A DNA stretch of 64,000 nucleotides from Mayfieldus sp038317345 (GTDB lineage: Bacteria; Actinomycetota; Thermoleophilia; Solirubrobacterales; 70-9): NCBI GenBank assembly GCA_038317345.1, contig JBBQBH010000002.1:45729-109728 (forward strand), written 5' to 3'. Each line of letters begins with the position of its first letter. The stretch's first letter is position 1. Under the pieces are notes generated by a model. It saw nothing but the letters and a program-made list of their open reading frames with translations, did no database searches and had not been told where the DNA came from. Both the position numbers and the translations under genes were made by a program. Positions 17,992 to 26,598 of this stretch are shown one piece after another.

Positions 17992-19140
17992 TTAATCGCA
18001 GGTCCCTCTCGAGACGCACGGAGCGATAACCCGCATCCGCCCCCAATCGATCGCGGCCGAGAAAGGCAGCCAATACTCGAGCTGCCCGTTTCCGTTGAAG
18101 TCCTTGGGCTGGACCCCGAGCCGCTTCGCGAGGGCAATCCGCGGGTCGGTGTCCCCGAATGAGGCGTAGTCGGCAGGGCTCTCGTACTCGAAGCCTGCGT
18201 GGCTCTGGCCGTTGGTGTCGGAGACGAAAGCTCCGTAGCGCGACAGCGCCCGCAGGATCCCCCGCTGCCAGCGCGGCAGTTGCAGGGCCGCGATCTCCGC
18301 GTCGCTCATCGCAAGCTGCAGGCGGGCACCCATCGCCGGGGCCTCCTTGGCGGGGAGACCCAGGGACGCGCACGACAAGCCACGCCCATCTGCGGGGTAC
18401 ACCCGGCCCGCGGTACAGGGCACGACCATCGAGAGCGCGTGATCGATGCGCCCGCTGACCAGTTCGCGCGCCCGGATCACGCCCGCCAGGCCGGCGCGTC
18501 CGGAGGCGACAGCCGCGGACCCGAGGCCGCGGCCGTCGATTCGCGTGCGCCCGCCCCAGGCGAAGTCCAGCCTGCCGCCACGAAACGGCTTCGACTTGAC
18601 GTTCCAGAGGTCGTATTCCTGCATCGACCTGGGATCGACCACGGTCATGTGGCCGTCGGAAACGTCGCCCGGGTCGGGCCAGACGCCGGCGGGCCTTGCC
18701 GCTGCGGGGATCCGGACCCTGGCTCCCTCGATCTCGCAGCGGCCCCAGTGCTTCGTGCAGTGCAACGTGTAGAGGGGGTCGCGCGGCCGGGAGCGGTAGA
18801 TGGCAACGCCGCCATCGCGGGCCAGGTCGCCGACCACGACGGGCGTGACCGACCCCGACCCGAAGACTCCGGCGACGGTGGGCGACGAGTACGCCGCCAG
18901 GCGCGGCGAACCGCCCAGTCGCTGGTTGAAGGGGCTGTCAGCGCTGTAGGGGCGACGGCACGCCGGCCATCGGGCGCCCGCCGAGCCGGCTGGAATCGCA
19001 CGCCAAGAGCAGCCATGAGCGGCCCGGTGCCCATTGCTCGGTGCCTGGCTCGCCAACAGCAGGACGCAGGCGCCGATCGCGGCTAGGCCGATCCCTGCCA
19101 GGACGGCGATGCGCCCCCCTCCGCCGCGCTTCACCGTCAT
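17992..19140 (-). CDS. Secreted or membrane-anchored protein of unknown function
   Basis: 382 residues with a basic N-terminus and one hydrophobic segment (IAVLAGIGLAAIGACVLLLA, about 11-30), suggesting export or a signal anchor. The rest has motifs such as YSADSPFNQRLG, DGHMTVVDPRSMQEYDLWN, GLAGVIRARELVSGRIDHAL, RVYPADG and a late DFNGNGQLEYW. Similar motif sets occur in uncharacterised actinobacterial secreted proteins; I do not know a function. Eight cysteines, several near the C-terminus, could form disulphides outside the cell. Its ATG overlaps the infC stop by four bases, an odd partnership for a translation factor gene. Confidence 0.7.
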   Translation of the reverse strand: MTVKRGGGGRIAVLAGIGLAAIGACVLLLASQAPSNGHRAAHGCSWRAIPAGSAGARWPACRRPYSADSPFNQRLGGSPRLAAYSSPTVAGVFGSGSVTPVVVGDLARDGGVAIYRSRPRDPLYTLHCTKHWGRCEIEGARVRIPAAARPAGVWPDPGDVSDGHMTVVDPRSMQEYDLWNVKSKPFRGGRLDFAWGGRTRIDGRGLGSAAVASGRAGLAGVIRARELVSGRIDHALSMVVPCTAGRVYPADGRGLSCASLGLPAKEAPAMGARLQLAMSDAEIAALQLPRWQRGILRALSRYGAFVSDTNGQSHAGFEYESPADYASFGDTDPRIALAKRLGVQPKDFNGNGQLEYWLPFSAAIDWGRMRVIAPCVSRGTCD

Positions 19141-19745
19141 GAGCCGTTGCTGTCGTTGTCCTTCCCCGACTCCTGGTCGCCATCGTCGCTTGGGCCGGCG
19201 CCTCGAACCGGCGCCAGCAGCATGCTCATGTTGCGCCCTTCCTGGAGTGGCTCGGACTCGACCGTCGCCAACCCCTCGAGGTCGCCGAAGAGGCGCTGCA
19301 GCAATGCCCTTCCACGTTCCGGGTGCGCCTGCTCGCGGCCGCGGAACATGATCGTCACCTTGACCTTGTCGCGGTTGCGCAGGAAGCGCTCGACATGGCC
19401 CTTCTTGGTCTCGTAATCGTGGTCGGCGATCTTCGGGCGCAGCTTGATCTCGCGGATGTTGACCTGCTGCTGGTGCTTGCGGGCAGCCTTTGCCTTCTGC
19501 TCCTGCTCGTACTTGTACTTGGAGTAGTCGAGCAGGCGTGCCACCGGAGGCTTCGCCTCGGGAGCCACCTCGACCAGGTCGAGGTCCTCGGCCTGGGCGC
19601 GCTTAAGCGCCTCCTCGATCTGCACCACGCCAACCTGCTCGCCGTCGGCGCCGACCAAGCGCACCTCGGGAACCCGGATCCTCTCGTTGATCCGGGTGGG
19701 GTCGCGCTCGGGGGGGCGCCGATCGAACCTTCGCGGGACCGGCAC
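19137..19745 (-). CDS. infC: Translation initiation factor IF-3
   Basis: Binds the 30S subunit and checks start-codon choice. N-domain: TRINERIRVPEVRLVGADGE; linker: VARLLDYSKYKYEQEQKAK; C-domain: NIREIKLRPKIADHDYETK and MFRGREQAHPERG. 202 residues including a 25-residue acidic tail beyond the usual C-domain. The start read is GTG 19745; infC genes often use unusual starts, so this is not certain. It follows thrS (131-nt spacer, stop at 19877), the usual thrS-infC order, but the normally adjacent rpmI-rplT are 10 kb further on. Confidence 0.95.
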   Translation of the reverse strand: MPVPRRFDRRPPERDPTRINERIRVPEVRLVGADGEQVGVVQIEEALKRAQAEDLDLVEVAPEAKPPVARLLDYSKYKYEQEQKAKAARKHQQQVNIREIKLRPKIADHDYETKKGHVERFLRNRDKVKVTIMFRGREQAHPERGRALLQRLFGDLEGLATVESEPLQEGRNMSMLLAPVRGAGPSDDGDQESGKDNDSNGS

Positions 19746-19876
19746 TAGCGAGAGGAGCGGTCGAGCGTCAAGCGTCTGGGAGGAGGGTTGCGGGAGCGGG
19801 CACGGCTGGCGCTCAGCGGCGCGTGGCGTGTGTCGTACCGGCAGTCAAGTGGCCGCAGTATGACACAGGCCCCCGG

Positions 19877-21817
19877 TTACGCCGGATGAATTTCCCTGCC
19901 GAGCATGGCGGCGAACTTCTCCAGACTCATCGCGCCGACGTCGCCCTGCTCGTGCGAGCGGACCGAAACCTCGCCCCCCTCCTGCTCCTTTCCCCCGAGC
20001 ACCAGCATGTACGGAGCGCGGGCCAGCTCCGCGTCGCGGATCTTCTTGCCGACCGACTCCGAGCGCTCGTCGATCCGGGTACGGATGCCCTCGGCGCGCA
20101 GCCCGCTCTCGATCGTTCGGGCGAAGTCGACATGGCGGTCGGCAACCGGCAATATCAAGACCTGCAGCGGTGCCAGCCAAACCGGGAATCGCCCCGCGTA
20201 GTGCTCGATCAGGATGCCCACGAAACGCTCCATCGAGCCGAGCAGCGCGCGGTGGATCATCACCGGCGTGTGCTCTGCGTTGTCGGCGCCGGTGTAGCTG
20301 AGGTCGAAGCGCTCCGGCATGAAGAAGTCGAGCTGGCAGGTACCGCACTGCCAGGAGCGGCCAAGTGCGTCGGTGATGTGAAAGTCGATCTTCGGCCCGT
20401 AGAAGGTGCCCTCGCCAGGCGCATCGTCGTATTCGCGGCCCTGGCGCTCTAGCGCCTCGCGCAGAGACGCCTCGGCGCGCTCCCACTGCTCGTCGGTGCC
20501 GATCGATTTGTCGGGCCGCGTCGACAGCTCGACCCGAACCTGGTCGAATCCGAAGCGTGTGTAGAGCTCGTCGATCGCCTCGCAGATCGAGTCGACCTCG
20601 TCGGTCACCTGCTCCATCGTGCAGTAGACGTGGGCGTCGTCCTGGGTGAAGGCGCGCACGCGCAGCAACCCGTGGAGAACGCCCTCGCGCTCGTAGCGGT
20701 AGACATCCCCGAACTCGGCCAGCCGCAGTGGCAGCTCGCGATAGGAGTGGCGCTCGGAGCCGAACACCAGGCAGGCGCCGGGGCAGTTCATCGGCTTCAG
20801 TGCGTAGCGACGCTGGTCCCCCTCGCGCTGTGAGGGTTCGACGAAGAACATGTTCTCGCGGTAGTTGTCCCAGTGACCCGAGCGGTGCCAGAGCTCCTCG
20901 TCGAGCACCCGCGGCGTCTTGATCTCGACGTAGCCGCGCTTGCGCAACTGCTCTTGCACCTCGGCCTCGATCGCGCGCAGCAGCAGGGTGCCGTTGGGAA
21001 GCCAGAAGGGCATTCCCGGCGCCTCTGGGCGCAGCAGGAAGATGCCGAGCTGGGGGCCCAGCCGGCGGTGATCGCGAGCCTTCGCCTCCTCGATCCGCTC
21101 GAGGTGCTGGTCGAGATCCTTCTTGGAGAAGAACGCGGTGCCGTAGATGCGGGTGAGCATCTGGCGCGCCTCATCGCCGCGCCAGTAGGCGCCGGCCATC
21201 GAGTTGAGCTTGAAGGCCGCGATGCGGCCGGTCGAAGGACCGTGCGGGCCGCGGCAGAGATCCTCGAAGGGACCATTGCGATACAGCGAGACGGTCTGCA
21301 CCCCCTCGTCGCGGACCAGGTCCTCGATCAGCTCCACCTTGTAGTCCTGTCTCTCGGCTCGGAACTTCTCGATCGCATCCCCGGCCGCAAGCTCGCGGCG
21401 CTCGAACGGCTCGTCGGCCTTGATGTGGGCGGCCATCACCGTCTCGATCCGCTCCAGATCGTCGTCCGACAGGTGGACCCCATCGGGGAACTCGAAGTCG
21501 TAGTAGAAGCCGTCCTCGATCGGCGGGCCAATCGTCACCTTGGTGCCGGGCCACAGCTCCACCACCGCCTCCGCCATCACATGGGCGGCGTCGTGACGGA
21601 TCAGCGTCAGCGCGTCGTCGTCGCGGTCGGTGACGATCTCGATCGACTCGCCCCCGGCGAGTGGCGCGGAGAGATCGCGCAGCTCGCCGTCGACACGCAG
21701 CGCGAGCGCCGCCTTCGCGAGACCGGGCCCGATCGCCGCGGCGGCGTCGGCGCCGGTCGCGCCGTCCGGCAGCTCCAGCTCTGACCCGTCGGGAAGCTTT
21801 ACTGTCATGGCGCCCAT
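19877..21817 (-). CDS. thrS: Threonyl-tRNA synthetase
   Basis: Charges tRNA-Thr and edits Ser-tRNA-Thr. 646 residues with all domains: TGS domain (1-65, VKLPDGSELELPDG), editing domain (RHDAAHVMAEAVVELWPG, with HxxxH), class-II core with zinc ligands (Cys in ALKPMNCPGACLVF, His in AFTQDDAHVY, His in VMIHRALLGSMERF) and a C-terminal anticodon-binding domain (VLILPVADRHVDFA). Two in-frame ATGs, 21817 and 21808, are possible starts; neither has a clear ribosome site. It lies 13 bases after the upstream membrane-protein gene, so both may share a transcript. Confidence 0.97.
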   Translation of the reverse strand: MGAMTVKLPDGSELELPDGATGADAAAAIGPGLAKAALALRVDGELRDLSAPLAGGESIEIVTDRDDDALTLIRHDAAHVMAEAVVELWPGTKVTIGPPIEDGFYYDFEFPDGVHLSDDDLERIETVMAAHIKADEPFERRELAAGDAIEKFRAERQDYKVELIEDLVRDEGVQTVSLYRNGPFEDLCRGPHGPSTGRIAAFKLNSMAGAYWRGDEARQMLTRIYGTAFFSKKDLDQHLERIEEAKARDHRRLGPQLGIFLLRPEAPGMPFWLPNGTLLLRAIEAEVQEQLRKRGYVEIKTPRVLDEELWHRSGHWDNYRENMFFVEPSQREGDQRRYALKPMNCPGACLVFGSERHSYRELPLRLAEFGDVYRYEREGVLHGLLRVRAFTQDDAHVYCTMEQVTDEVDSICEAIDELYTRFGFDQVRVELSTRPDKSIGTDEQWERAEASLREALERQGREYDDAPGEGTFYGPKIDFHITDALGRSWQCGTCQLDFFMPERFDLSYTGADNAEHTPVMIHRALLGSMERFVGILIEHYAGRFPVWLAPLQVLILPVADRHVDFARTIESGLRAEGIRTRIDERSESVGKKIRDAELARAPYMLVLGGKEQEGGEVSVRSHEQGDVGAMSLEKFAAMLGREIHPA

Positions 21818-21830
21818 GCTACGAAGCGGC

Positions 21831-23783
21831 TCAGCCGCCCTGCTTCTCGCCCTGGCGCGCCGAGCGGACGGCTATCAGTGGGCAGGGGGTGGGGCCGCGA
21901 ACCGGGCCGCGATACCGCCACAGCAGGTAGGGCCCTGCGCGGCGGACCAGCCGGAGGCCCGGGACCAGCCGCTCGGTGCCTTCGCTGGCAAAGGTGATCA
22001 CGTACTTCACCCCCGGCGGCGTCCGAACGAACTCGTCGCGGTCGGTGCCGATGCAGACCCTTCCCCCCCGCAATTCCCAGGCGATGTATGGGATTCCGTG
22101 CTGGTCGCGGATCAGGTCGGCGGGCGCCAGCACCAGGGTCGAAGCGCTGGAGACCACGGGGCGCAGCGAGGTGAGCGCCGGCGAGTAGCTGGTCGGCCCG
22201 ACCGGCCCGTTGGCAAGCGCAAGCAGGCTGCATGCGCCGGCGGCGACCACGAACGCGGAGGCCGCGAGCGGCCTCACGATCTCGGCCAGAGAGCCCGGCC
22301 GCAGCCTCTCCGGATCGAACCACAGAAGCGGTCGGACGATCACCAGCATCGCCAGCGGAGCCGCCATCTGCACCGCCTTGGCAGCGGTGTAGGGGGTTCC
22401 GCCGACCCGAGCCGCCGCGTAGGCGAGCGCGGCGGCCCCGAGAGCGGCCGGCAGCGCCGTCTCGCCGCGCCGCAACCACCAGACCAGGCCCCAAGCCAGG
22501 AGCACCGCGGCGAACCCCACCCCGGCATAGAAGCCGATCGCCGGGACCGCGCCGGCGCCCGCGGTGAGCCGGAAGTCGCCCGAGGGCCAGATGCCAAGCG
22601 CCTCCGCCGGCGAGATCTGGCCGAACAGATTGCCGAGCCCGGGACCGTTTGGGGCGAACGTCTCGAAGCTGCCGAAGTCGACCATCCGGCCCAGCTCCGG
22701 AGCGACGAGGACCGCAAACACGATCAGCGCCAGCAAGCCCGGGCGCATGGCCTCCCGCAGCCCGTGGCGAACGTCCCCTCCATAACGGCGAACGACGAGG
22801 AACAACTCCGCGACCGCCCAGAGGGCCAGCGCTCCCGCGAGCCATGTCAGCCCGGGAAAGCTGTACGTGTAGGCGCTGCCGGCGGCGAGCAACGCCAGCG
22901 GCACCGCGGCCAACTGTGCGTTGGGGGGCGGCGGCGGGGTGCGCCCGGTAGCCAGCCACCCCATAGCCCTACCGGTCACACCCCGCCGCCCCCCCTCCCC
23001 ACTCCCTTCGCGCAGTGAGGTCAGCTGCCACAGGCAAATGGCAAACGCCAAGACAAAGAGGGCCTGCATAGTCTCCTTGAAGGCCCCTTGCGCGAGGTAG
23101 GAGGCGACCATGTATGGGAGACCGACGAGCAGGGCTGCGATCCAACGCAGGACCGGTCGCAGGTCAGCCAGCGCGGCGAGGGCGGTGAGCGAGGCCAGCA
23201 CGGAGACCGCCAGGGTCAAGCCCCCGAAGCCGTGCACGAGGCCGACACCCAATCCCTTGTTCAGGGCGACGACGATCGCGTGCGGGCCGAGCGGGTAGCT
23301 CTGGCTGAGCAGCTGCGAGTCGGAGCCGTGCGCCAGGCGGTCGGCCGCCAGCAGGTGCTGGGACATATCGGGGTTGAAACTGGTGCCGAGGATCCCGAAG
23401 CGGCCCTCGACGATGAACGGCAGCGATGCCGCCACAAGGGCTCCGATTGCGACCGGCGCGCCCTCGCGCAGCGCTGCGCCGATCTCGTCGACGCGCCCGC
23501 GCAGAAACGCCAGCGAGGCAATCGCCAGCACGAGCACGGCGATCGCGGAGATCACGCCGTCGCCGGGCAGCCGCACCGTCGCCCAGCAGAGCGCGGTCAC
23601 CAACGCCAAGCCGACCGCGGGCGCGAGCCAGGACCAGTGCCGCCACCCACATACGGCCAGGGCCGCCTGCCCGATCGCCAGCGACGCCGCGCAGACCGCG
23701 ATCACCGATGCATAGGTCGCCAGCACGGGCGGCCACGATACGCGGCGGCGTCGATGCCGCGCGCCTGAGAGGCTCTGCGTCAT
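21831..23783 (-). CDS. Large multi-pass membrane protein, possibly GT-C glycosyltransferase-like
   Basis: About 650 residues with a dozen or so hydrophobic segments (for example ATYASVIAVCAASLAIGQ, AIGALVAASLPFIV, LPLALLAAGSAYTY-like stretches, LLALIVFAVLVAPEL). An extracytoplasmic loop after the third helix carries FGILGTSFNPDMSQHLLAAD; an acidic residue in such a loop is typical of GT-C glycosyltransferases, but the family is not certain. The last 130 residues form a soluble domain (RDQHGIPYIAWELRGGRVC). I place the start at ATG 23783; an in-frame TTG at 23807 is less likely. It lies just upstream of thrS on the same strand, with a broken divergent gene on the other side. Confidence 0.65.
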   Translation of the reverse strand: MTQSLSGARHRRRRVSWPPVLATYASVIAVCAASLAIGQAALAVCGWRHWSWLAPAVGLALVTALCWATVRLPGDGVISAIAVLVLAIASLAFLRGRVDEIGAALREGAPVAIGALVAASLPFIVEGRFGILGTSFNPDMSQHLLAADRLAHGSDSQLLSQSYPLGPHAIVVALNKGLGVGLVHGFGGLTLAVSVLASLTALAALADLRPVLRWIAALLVGLPYMVASYLAQGAFKETMQALFVLAFAICLWQLTSLREGSGEGGRRGVTGRAMGWLATGRTPPPPPNAQLAAVPLALLAAGSAYTYSFPGLTWLAGALALWAVAELFLVVRRYGGDVRHGLREAMRPGLLALIVFAVLVAPELGRMVDFGSFETFAPNGPGLGNLFGQISPAEALGIWPSGDFRLTAGAGAVPAIGFYAGVGFAAVLLAWGLVWWLRRGETALPAALGAAALAYAAARVGGTPYTAAKAVQMAAPLAMLVIVRPLLWFDPERLRPGSLAEIVRPLAASAFVVAAGACSLLALANGPVGPTSYSPALTSLRPVVSSASTLVLAPADLIRDQHGIPYIAWELRGGRVCIGTDRDEFVRTPPGVKYVITFASEGTERLVPGLRLVRRAGPYLLWRYRGPVRGPTPCPLIAVRSARQGEKQGG

Positions 23784-24133
23784 CGCCGCAGCCCTGAGAG
23801 CCGCCAATCTCGCCCTTCGTTTTCTGCTTGAGCTGGCCGCCCTGGCGGCGCTTGCCTATTGGGGCTCGCATGCGGGTGCGACGGTCCTCGAGAAGGTCAT
23901 CCTCGCCGTCGCCGCGCCGCTTGCCTTCGCGACCCTCTGGGGGCTCCTCGCGGCACCGAAAGCGCCGCGCCGCCTCCGCGACCCATGGCCGGCTGTTGTT
24001 CGAGGCAATCGCCTTTACGCTCGCGGCAATAGCCCTTTCGGCAGCCGACGAGACGGGCCTCGCCGGTGTCTTCTTGGTGCTCGTGCTCGCCAACGCGCTT
24101 GCGGTTCGCGCATTTGGCGAACCCAGCGCATAG
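23782..24133 (+). pseudogene. DUF2568/YrdB-like small membrane protein, frameshifted
   Basis: The first frame encodes ALRAANLALRFLLELAALA, then WGLLAAPKAPRRLRDP, the hallmark of DUF2568 proteins. After about 23984-23992 the similarity continues in another frame: RLLFEAIAFTLAAIALSAAD, then VLVLANALAVRAFG, stop at 24131-24133. Removing one base from the junction restores a protein of about 115 residues. The first frame also lacks an ATG, GTG or TTG at the expected start. Either a real pseudogene or a one-base sequence error. It diverges from the large membrane protein, their 5' ends touching. Confidence 0.78.
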
Positions 24134-24139
24134 AAGCGA

Positions 24140-24212
24140 TGGGCGTAACTGGGCTCGAACCAGTGACCTCCGCCTTGTCGAGGCGGCGCTCTCCCAACTG
24201 AGCTATACGCCC
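24140..24212 (-). tRNA. tRNA-Val (GAC)
   Basis: 73-nt cloverleaf on the minus strand with 7-bp acceptor stem GGGCGTA/TACGCCC, D stem GCTC/GAGC, anticodon stem CCGCC/GGCGG, T arm ACTGG-TTCGAGC-CCAGT and discriminator A. The seven-base anticodon loop reads TCGACAA, so the anticodon is GAC and position 33 is C instead of the near-universal T. CCA is not encoded. Confidence 0.92.
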
Positions 24213-24230
24213 CAGCAGGTGGGCGGAATG

Positions 24231-25235
24231 TTAGGCGACGGGCGGCCCGCTGACGGGCGCCTCGACGCCCGCGGTTCCTTCGGCGCCCATCTGTCCCCGG
24301 GCCCGCATCGTGATCTCGAACGTCTCGCGGGTGTCGTACCGGGGCTCCCATCCGGTGACCGTCTTCAGCTTCTCGTTCGAGACCAGCCACGGGTAGCGGA
24401 TGAACTGGATGTTGCCGGGCGGAGCGTAGGTGTTGGGCACGTGCAGGCGCCAGCTCCACTTCGCGATCCAGTAGGCGAGCCGAAAGGGCATCCGGAACGT
24501 CTTGGTGCCGATCGCCTCGGCGGCCTCACGCCAGTTCATCCTGCCGTCACCGGCGAAGTTGAAAGCGCCCGCCTCCTTCTTGTCGAGCAGGGCGACAAGG
24601 CCGGCGACGAGGTCGTCCTCGTGGATCAGCTGGAACTCGGTGTCGACTCCATCGAGGTGAGGGAAGAACAGCTGGGACTCGAAACTGCGCACGATGTAGT
24701 TCTTCACGTTGGGCCCGAAGACGATCGAGGGGCGAACGATCGTCATCACCCGATCGGGATGCTCGACCGCCCACAGCTGGCAGATGCGGTCCATGTCGGC
24801 CTTGTCGCGAGCGTAGGCGAAGTCGGGCTGGCCGCGCACCGGCCAGTCCTCGGCGATCGGCACCGGGTTGTCCGGAAATGCGCCGTATGCGGTCGCCGAG
24901 GAGGTGACAAGGATCTGCCCTGTGCCAGCTTCCGAGGCGGCGCTCAACACGGCGGAGGTCCCGTTGACGTCGACGTCGTACATGCGCGCCTCGTCTCGGA
25001 TCGGGTCGAGGATGAAGGCGAGGTGGATCAGGCAGTCGATCTGCTCGCGCTCCAACAGGGCCCTGGTCGACTCGGAGTCGCGAACATCGCCGCTGACGAA
25101 CGTGGCCTTGGGCAGGCTCGCGGCCGGGGGGCGCACGTCGACGTTGACGATCTGTTCGGTCTCCTCGCGCTCCGACAGAAGCTCGGTCAAGCGGGTGCCG
25201 ATGTAGCCGGAGCCGCCGGTGATCAGGTACCTCAT
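24231..25235 (-). CDS. NAD-dependent epimerase/dehydratase (extended SDR)
   Basis: 334 residues. N-terminal dinucleotide motif YLITGGSGYIGTRL, the cofactor segment VSGDVRDSES, active-site region LVTSSATAYGAFPDN and the catalytic YxxxK as YARDK around residue 147. C-terminal substrate part contains IHEDDLVAGLVALLDKKEAG and FNFAGDG. Extended SDRs of this kind act on nucleotide sugars or related compounds; the substrate cannot be told. Monocistronic on the minus strand, just upstream of tRNA-Val. Confidence 0.85.
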   Translation of the reverse strand: MRYLITGGSGYIGTRLTELLSEREETEQIVNVDVRPPAASLPKATFVSGDVRDSESTRALLEREQIDCLIHLAFILDPIRDEARMYDVDVNGTSAVLSAASEAGTGQILVTSSATAYGAFPDNPVPIAEDWPVRGQPDFAYARDKADMDRICQLWAVEHPDRVMTIVRPSIVFGPNVKNYIVRSFESQLFFPHLDGVDTEFQLIHEDDLVAGLVALLDKKEAGAFNFAGDGRMNWREAAEAIGTKTFRMPFRLAYWIAKWSWRLHVPNTYAPPGNIQFIRYPWLVSNEKLKTVTGWEPRYDTRETFEITMRARGQMGAEGTAGVEAPVSGPPVA

Positions 25236-25627
25236 ATGTCTCCTCCTCGATTGCCTGGCGCAATCCTATTGCTGGCTGGGCAGCCAGGCCTCGCGAAGCT
25301 GCTCCCGCCCTTTGTCCCCGAGGTCAGAAATGCGGTGCAACCTTCGTCCAAATTGCGCAGTATTGGCGACCCGGAGGCGGGAATAGTGTTGCGCACAGCG
25401 AAGAGGTGAAACATTCCGCAAGTCGCCGTGTTAAGTTCAATCAGCAGGCGCCGATAGGCACCTAAGACTTGACTTGAGGACCGACGAGCCAGGGGCAGGT
25501 CCACTGGTGGTACGTCCTTCGGAAGACAAGGGCTCCCTCGCGGGGGCCCTTTTCCGTTCTCGGATCGGGTTATTCTCCGGCGCTCAGGCATGGGCCGCCC
25601 CGCACACACGCTCAGCTCGGGGTCCTC
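25236..25627 (+). other. 392-nt gap; possible structured RNA ending in a terminator
   Basis: No convincing gene. In the second half the plus strand shows GGACC (25478) pairing with GGTCC (25498), while CCAG (25489) inside that loop can pair with CTGG (25504) just after it, an H-type pseudoknot arrangement. A CTTCGGAAG hairpin follows near 25517-25525 and then a terminator (25529-25553). The unit ends about 75 nt before the broken acyltransferase. It could be a riboswitch-like leader or a small RNA; no known family was recognised. Confidence 0.4.
25529..25553 (+). terminator. Rho-independent terminator in the leader of the acyltransferase pseudogene
   Basis: GGGCTCC pairs with GGGGCCC across a short CTCGC-type loop (one T-G wobble) and is followed by TTTT. 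It sits upstream of, not after, a plus-strand gene, so it either ends a short RNA starting around 25450 or works as an attenuator. Confidence 0.65.
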
Positions 25628-26125
25628 GTGATCGGGAAATTACGGCGCCGATACCTGCGCCGGCGTGACTCGGTCGCCTACGCGAGGTCCCTTGGCGTCC
25701 AGGTTGGCGAGGACTGCCGCATCATCAACGTCAATTTCGGCTCCGAGCCTTACCTGGTCAGCCGGGGTGACCATGTCAGCGCGACGGAAACGCACTTCAT
25801 CACTCACGACGGAGGCGTGTGAGTGTTTCGCGAGCGCCAGCCGGACGCCGACCTGATCGCCCCGCTCGTTGTCGGTAACAACGTCTTTCTCGGCATGGCG
25901 GTGACGATCCTCCCAGGGGTTTCGATCGGCGACAACGTCGTGGTCGGCGCGGGAGCGGTGGTCACACATGACCTGCCATCCGACTGCGTTGCGGTCGGGA
26001 CGCCCGCCAAGCCAATCCGCTCAATCGACGAGTACTGGCAGACGGTCGAGCCGCTGCTTGTGCCGACCAAGCTGCTTCCGCCAGAGGAGAAGCGGCGTTT
26101 CCTGGAAGAGCACTTCGGCCCCTAG
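25628..26125 (+). pseudogene. Hexapeptide-repeat acyltransferase with in-frame TGA
   Basis: Left-handed beta-helix acetyltransferase of the maltose/serine-acetyltransferase type. Codons 1-64 from GTG 25628 encode SLGVQVGEDCRIINVNFG and THFITHDGGV, then TGA (25820-25822), then in the same frame VFRERQPDADLIAP, GNNVFLGMAVTILPGVSIG and VVVGAGAVVTHDLP to the stop at 26125. Related proteins have GGVWVFR here, so TGG for Trp has probably mutated to TGA. A GTG right after the TGA could restart translation of the C-terminal 100 residues, which include the repeat core. The end overlaps the convergent NfeD gene by four bases. Confidence 0.85.
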
Positions 26126-26451
26126 GTGGGCCGCGCCGGGGCAATCTCGAGCGTCAGACCATCGACCGCGGTCACCCGACCCACCTCCCCCACCTTCATC
26201 GGCTGCGGCGCCCGCGCGTTCCAGAGCTCTCCCCGCACGCGGACTCTGCCCGACGGGTTACACGCCTCCACCACCACGACGATCTCGCCCAGCAGCGCCT
26301 CGACACCGGTACTGACGCGATAGCGACGCAGGAAACGGCGCCAGAACACGGCCTCTCCTACCTCGAACACCGCCGCCAGCACGATGACGGCGGCGCCGAT
26401 TGGAGGTGACAGCACGAAGACCGTGAGCAGGATGGCGATGACTACAAGCAC
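26122..26451 (-). CDS. NfeD-like protein
   Basis: 109 residues. Hydrophobic N-terminal segments (VVIAILLTVFVLSPPIGAAV, then VIVLAAVFEVGEAVF) are followed by a soluble OB-fold domain: VSTGVEALLGEIVVVVE, GRVRVRGELWNAR, VGRVTAVDGLTLEIAP. That is the short NfeD1b type that usually partners a stomatin-like protein in membrane quality control. No stomatin gene is adjacent. Start GTG 26451. Confidence 0.85.
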   Translation of the reverse strand: MLVVIAILLTVFVLSPPIGAAVIVLAAVFEVGEAVFWRRFLRRYRVSTGVEALLGEIVVVVEACNPSGRVRVRGELWNARAPQPMKVGEVGRVTAVDGLTLEIAPARPT

Positions 26452-26598
26452 GTGAATCAGACTGTAGGCGTGCGCGATGAATGCCCAAGCCGCGATTCAC
26501 AGATTTGCCGACGAACCCGCGGCGAAGTAGGTCCTGACAAACCCCTGGGTTGACCGTTAGTTCCTCGAGGGGGTCTGCTCAAGGAGGAGCGAGATCGA

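Noticed and set aside
25820..25822. TGA as selenocysteine or reassigned Trp codon
   Set aside because: No SECIS-like hairpin was evident just after it, and TGA ends many housekeeping genes in the window.
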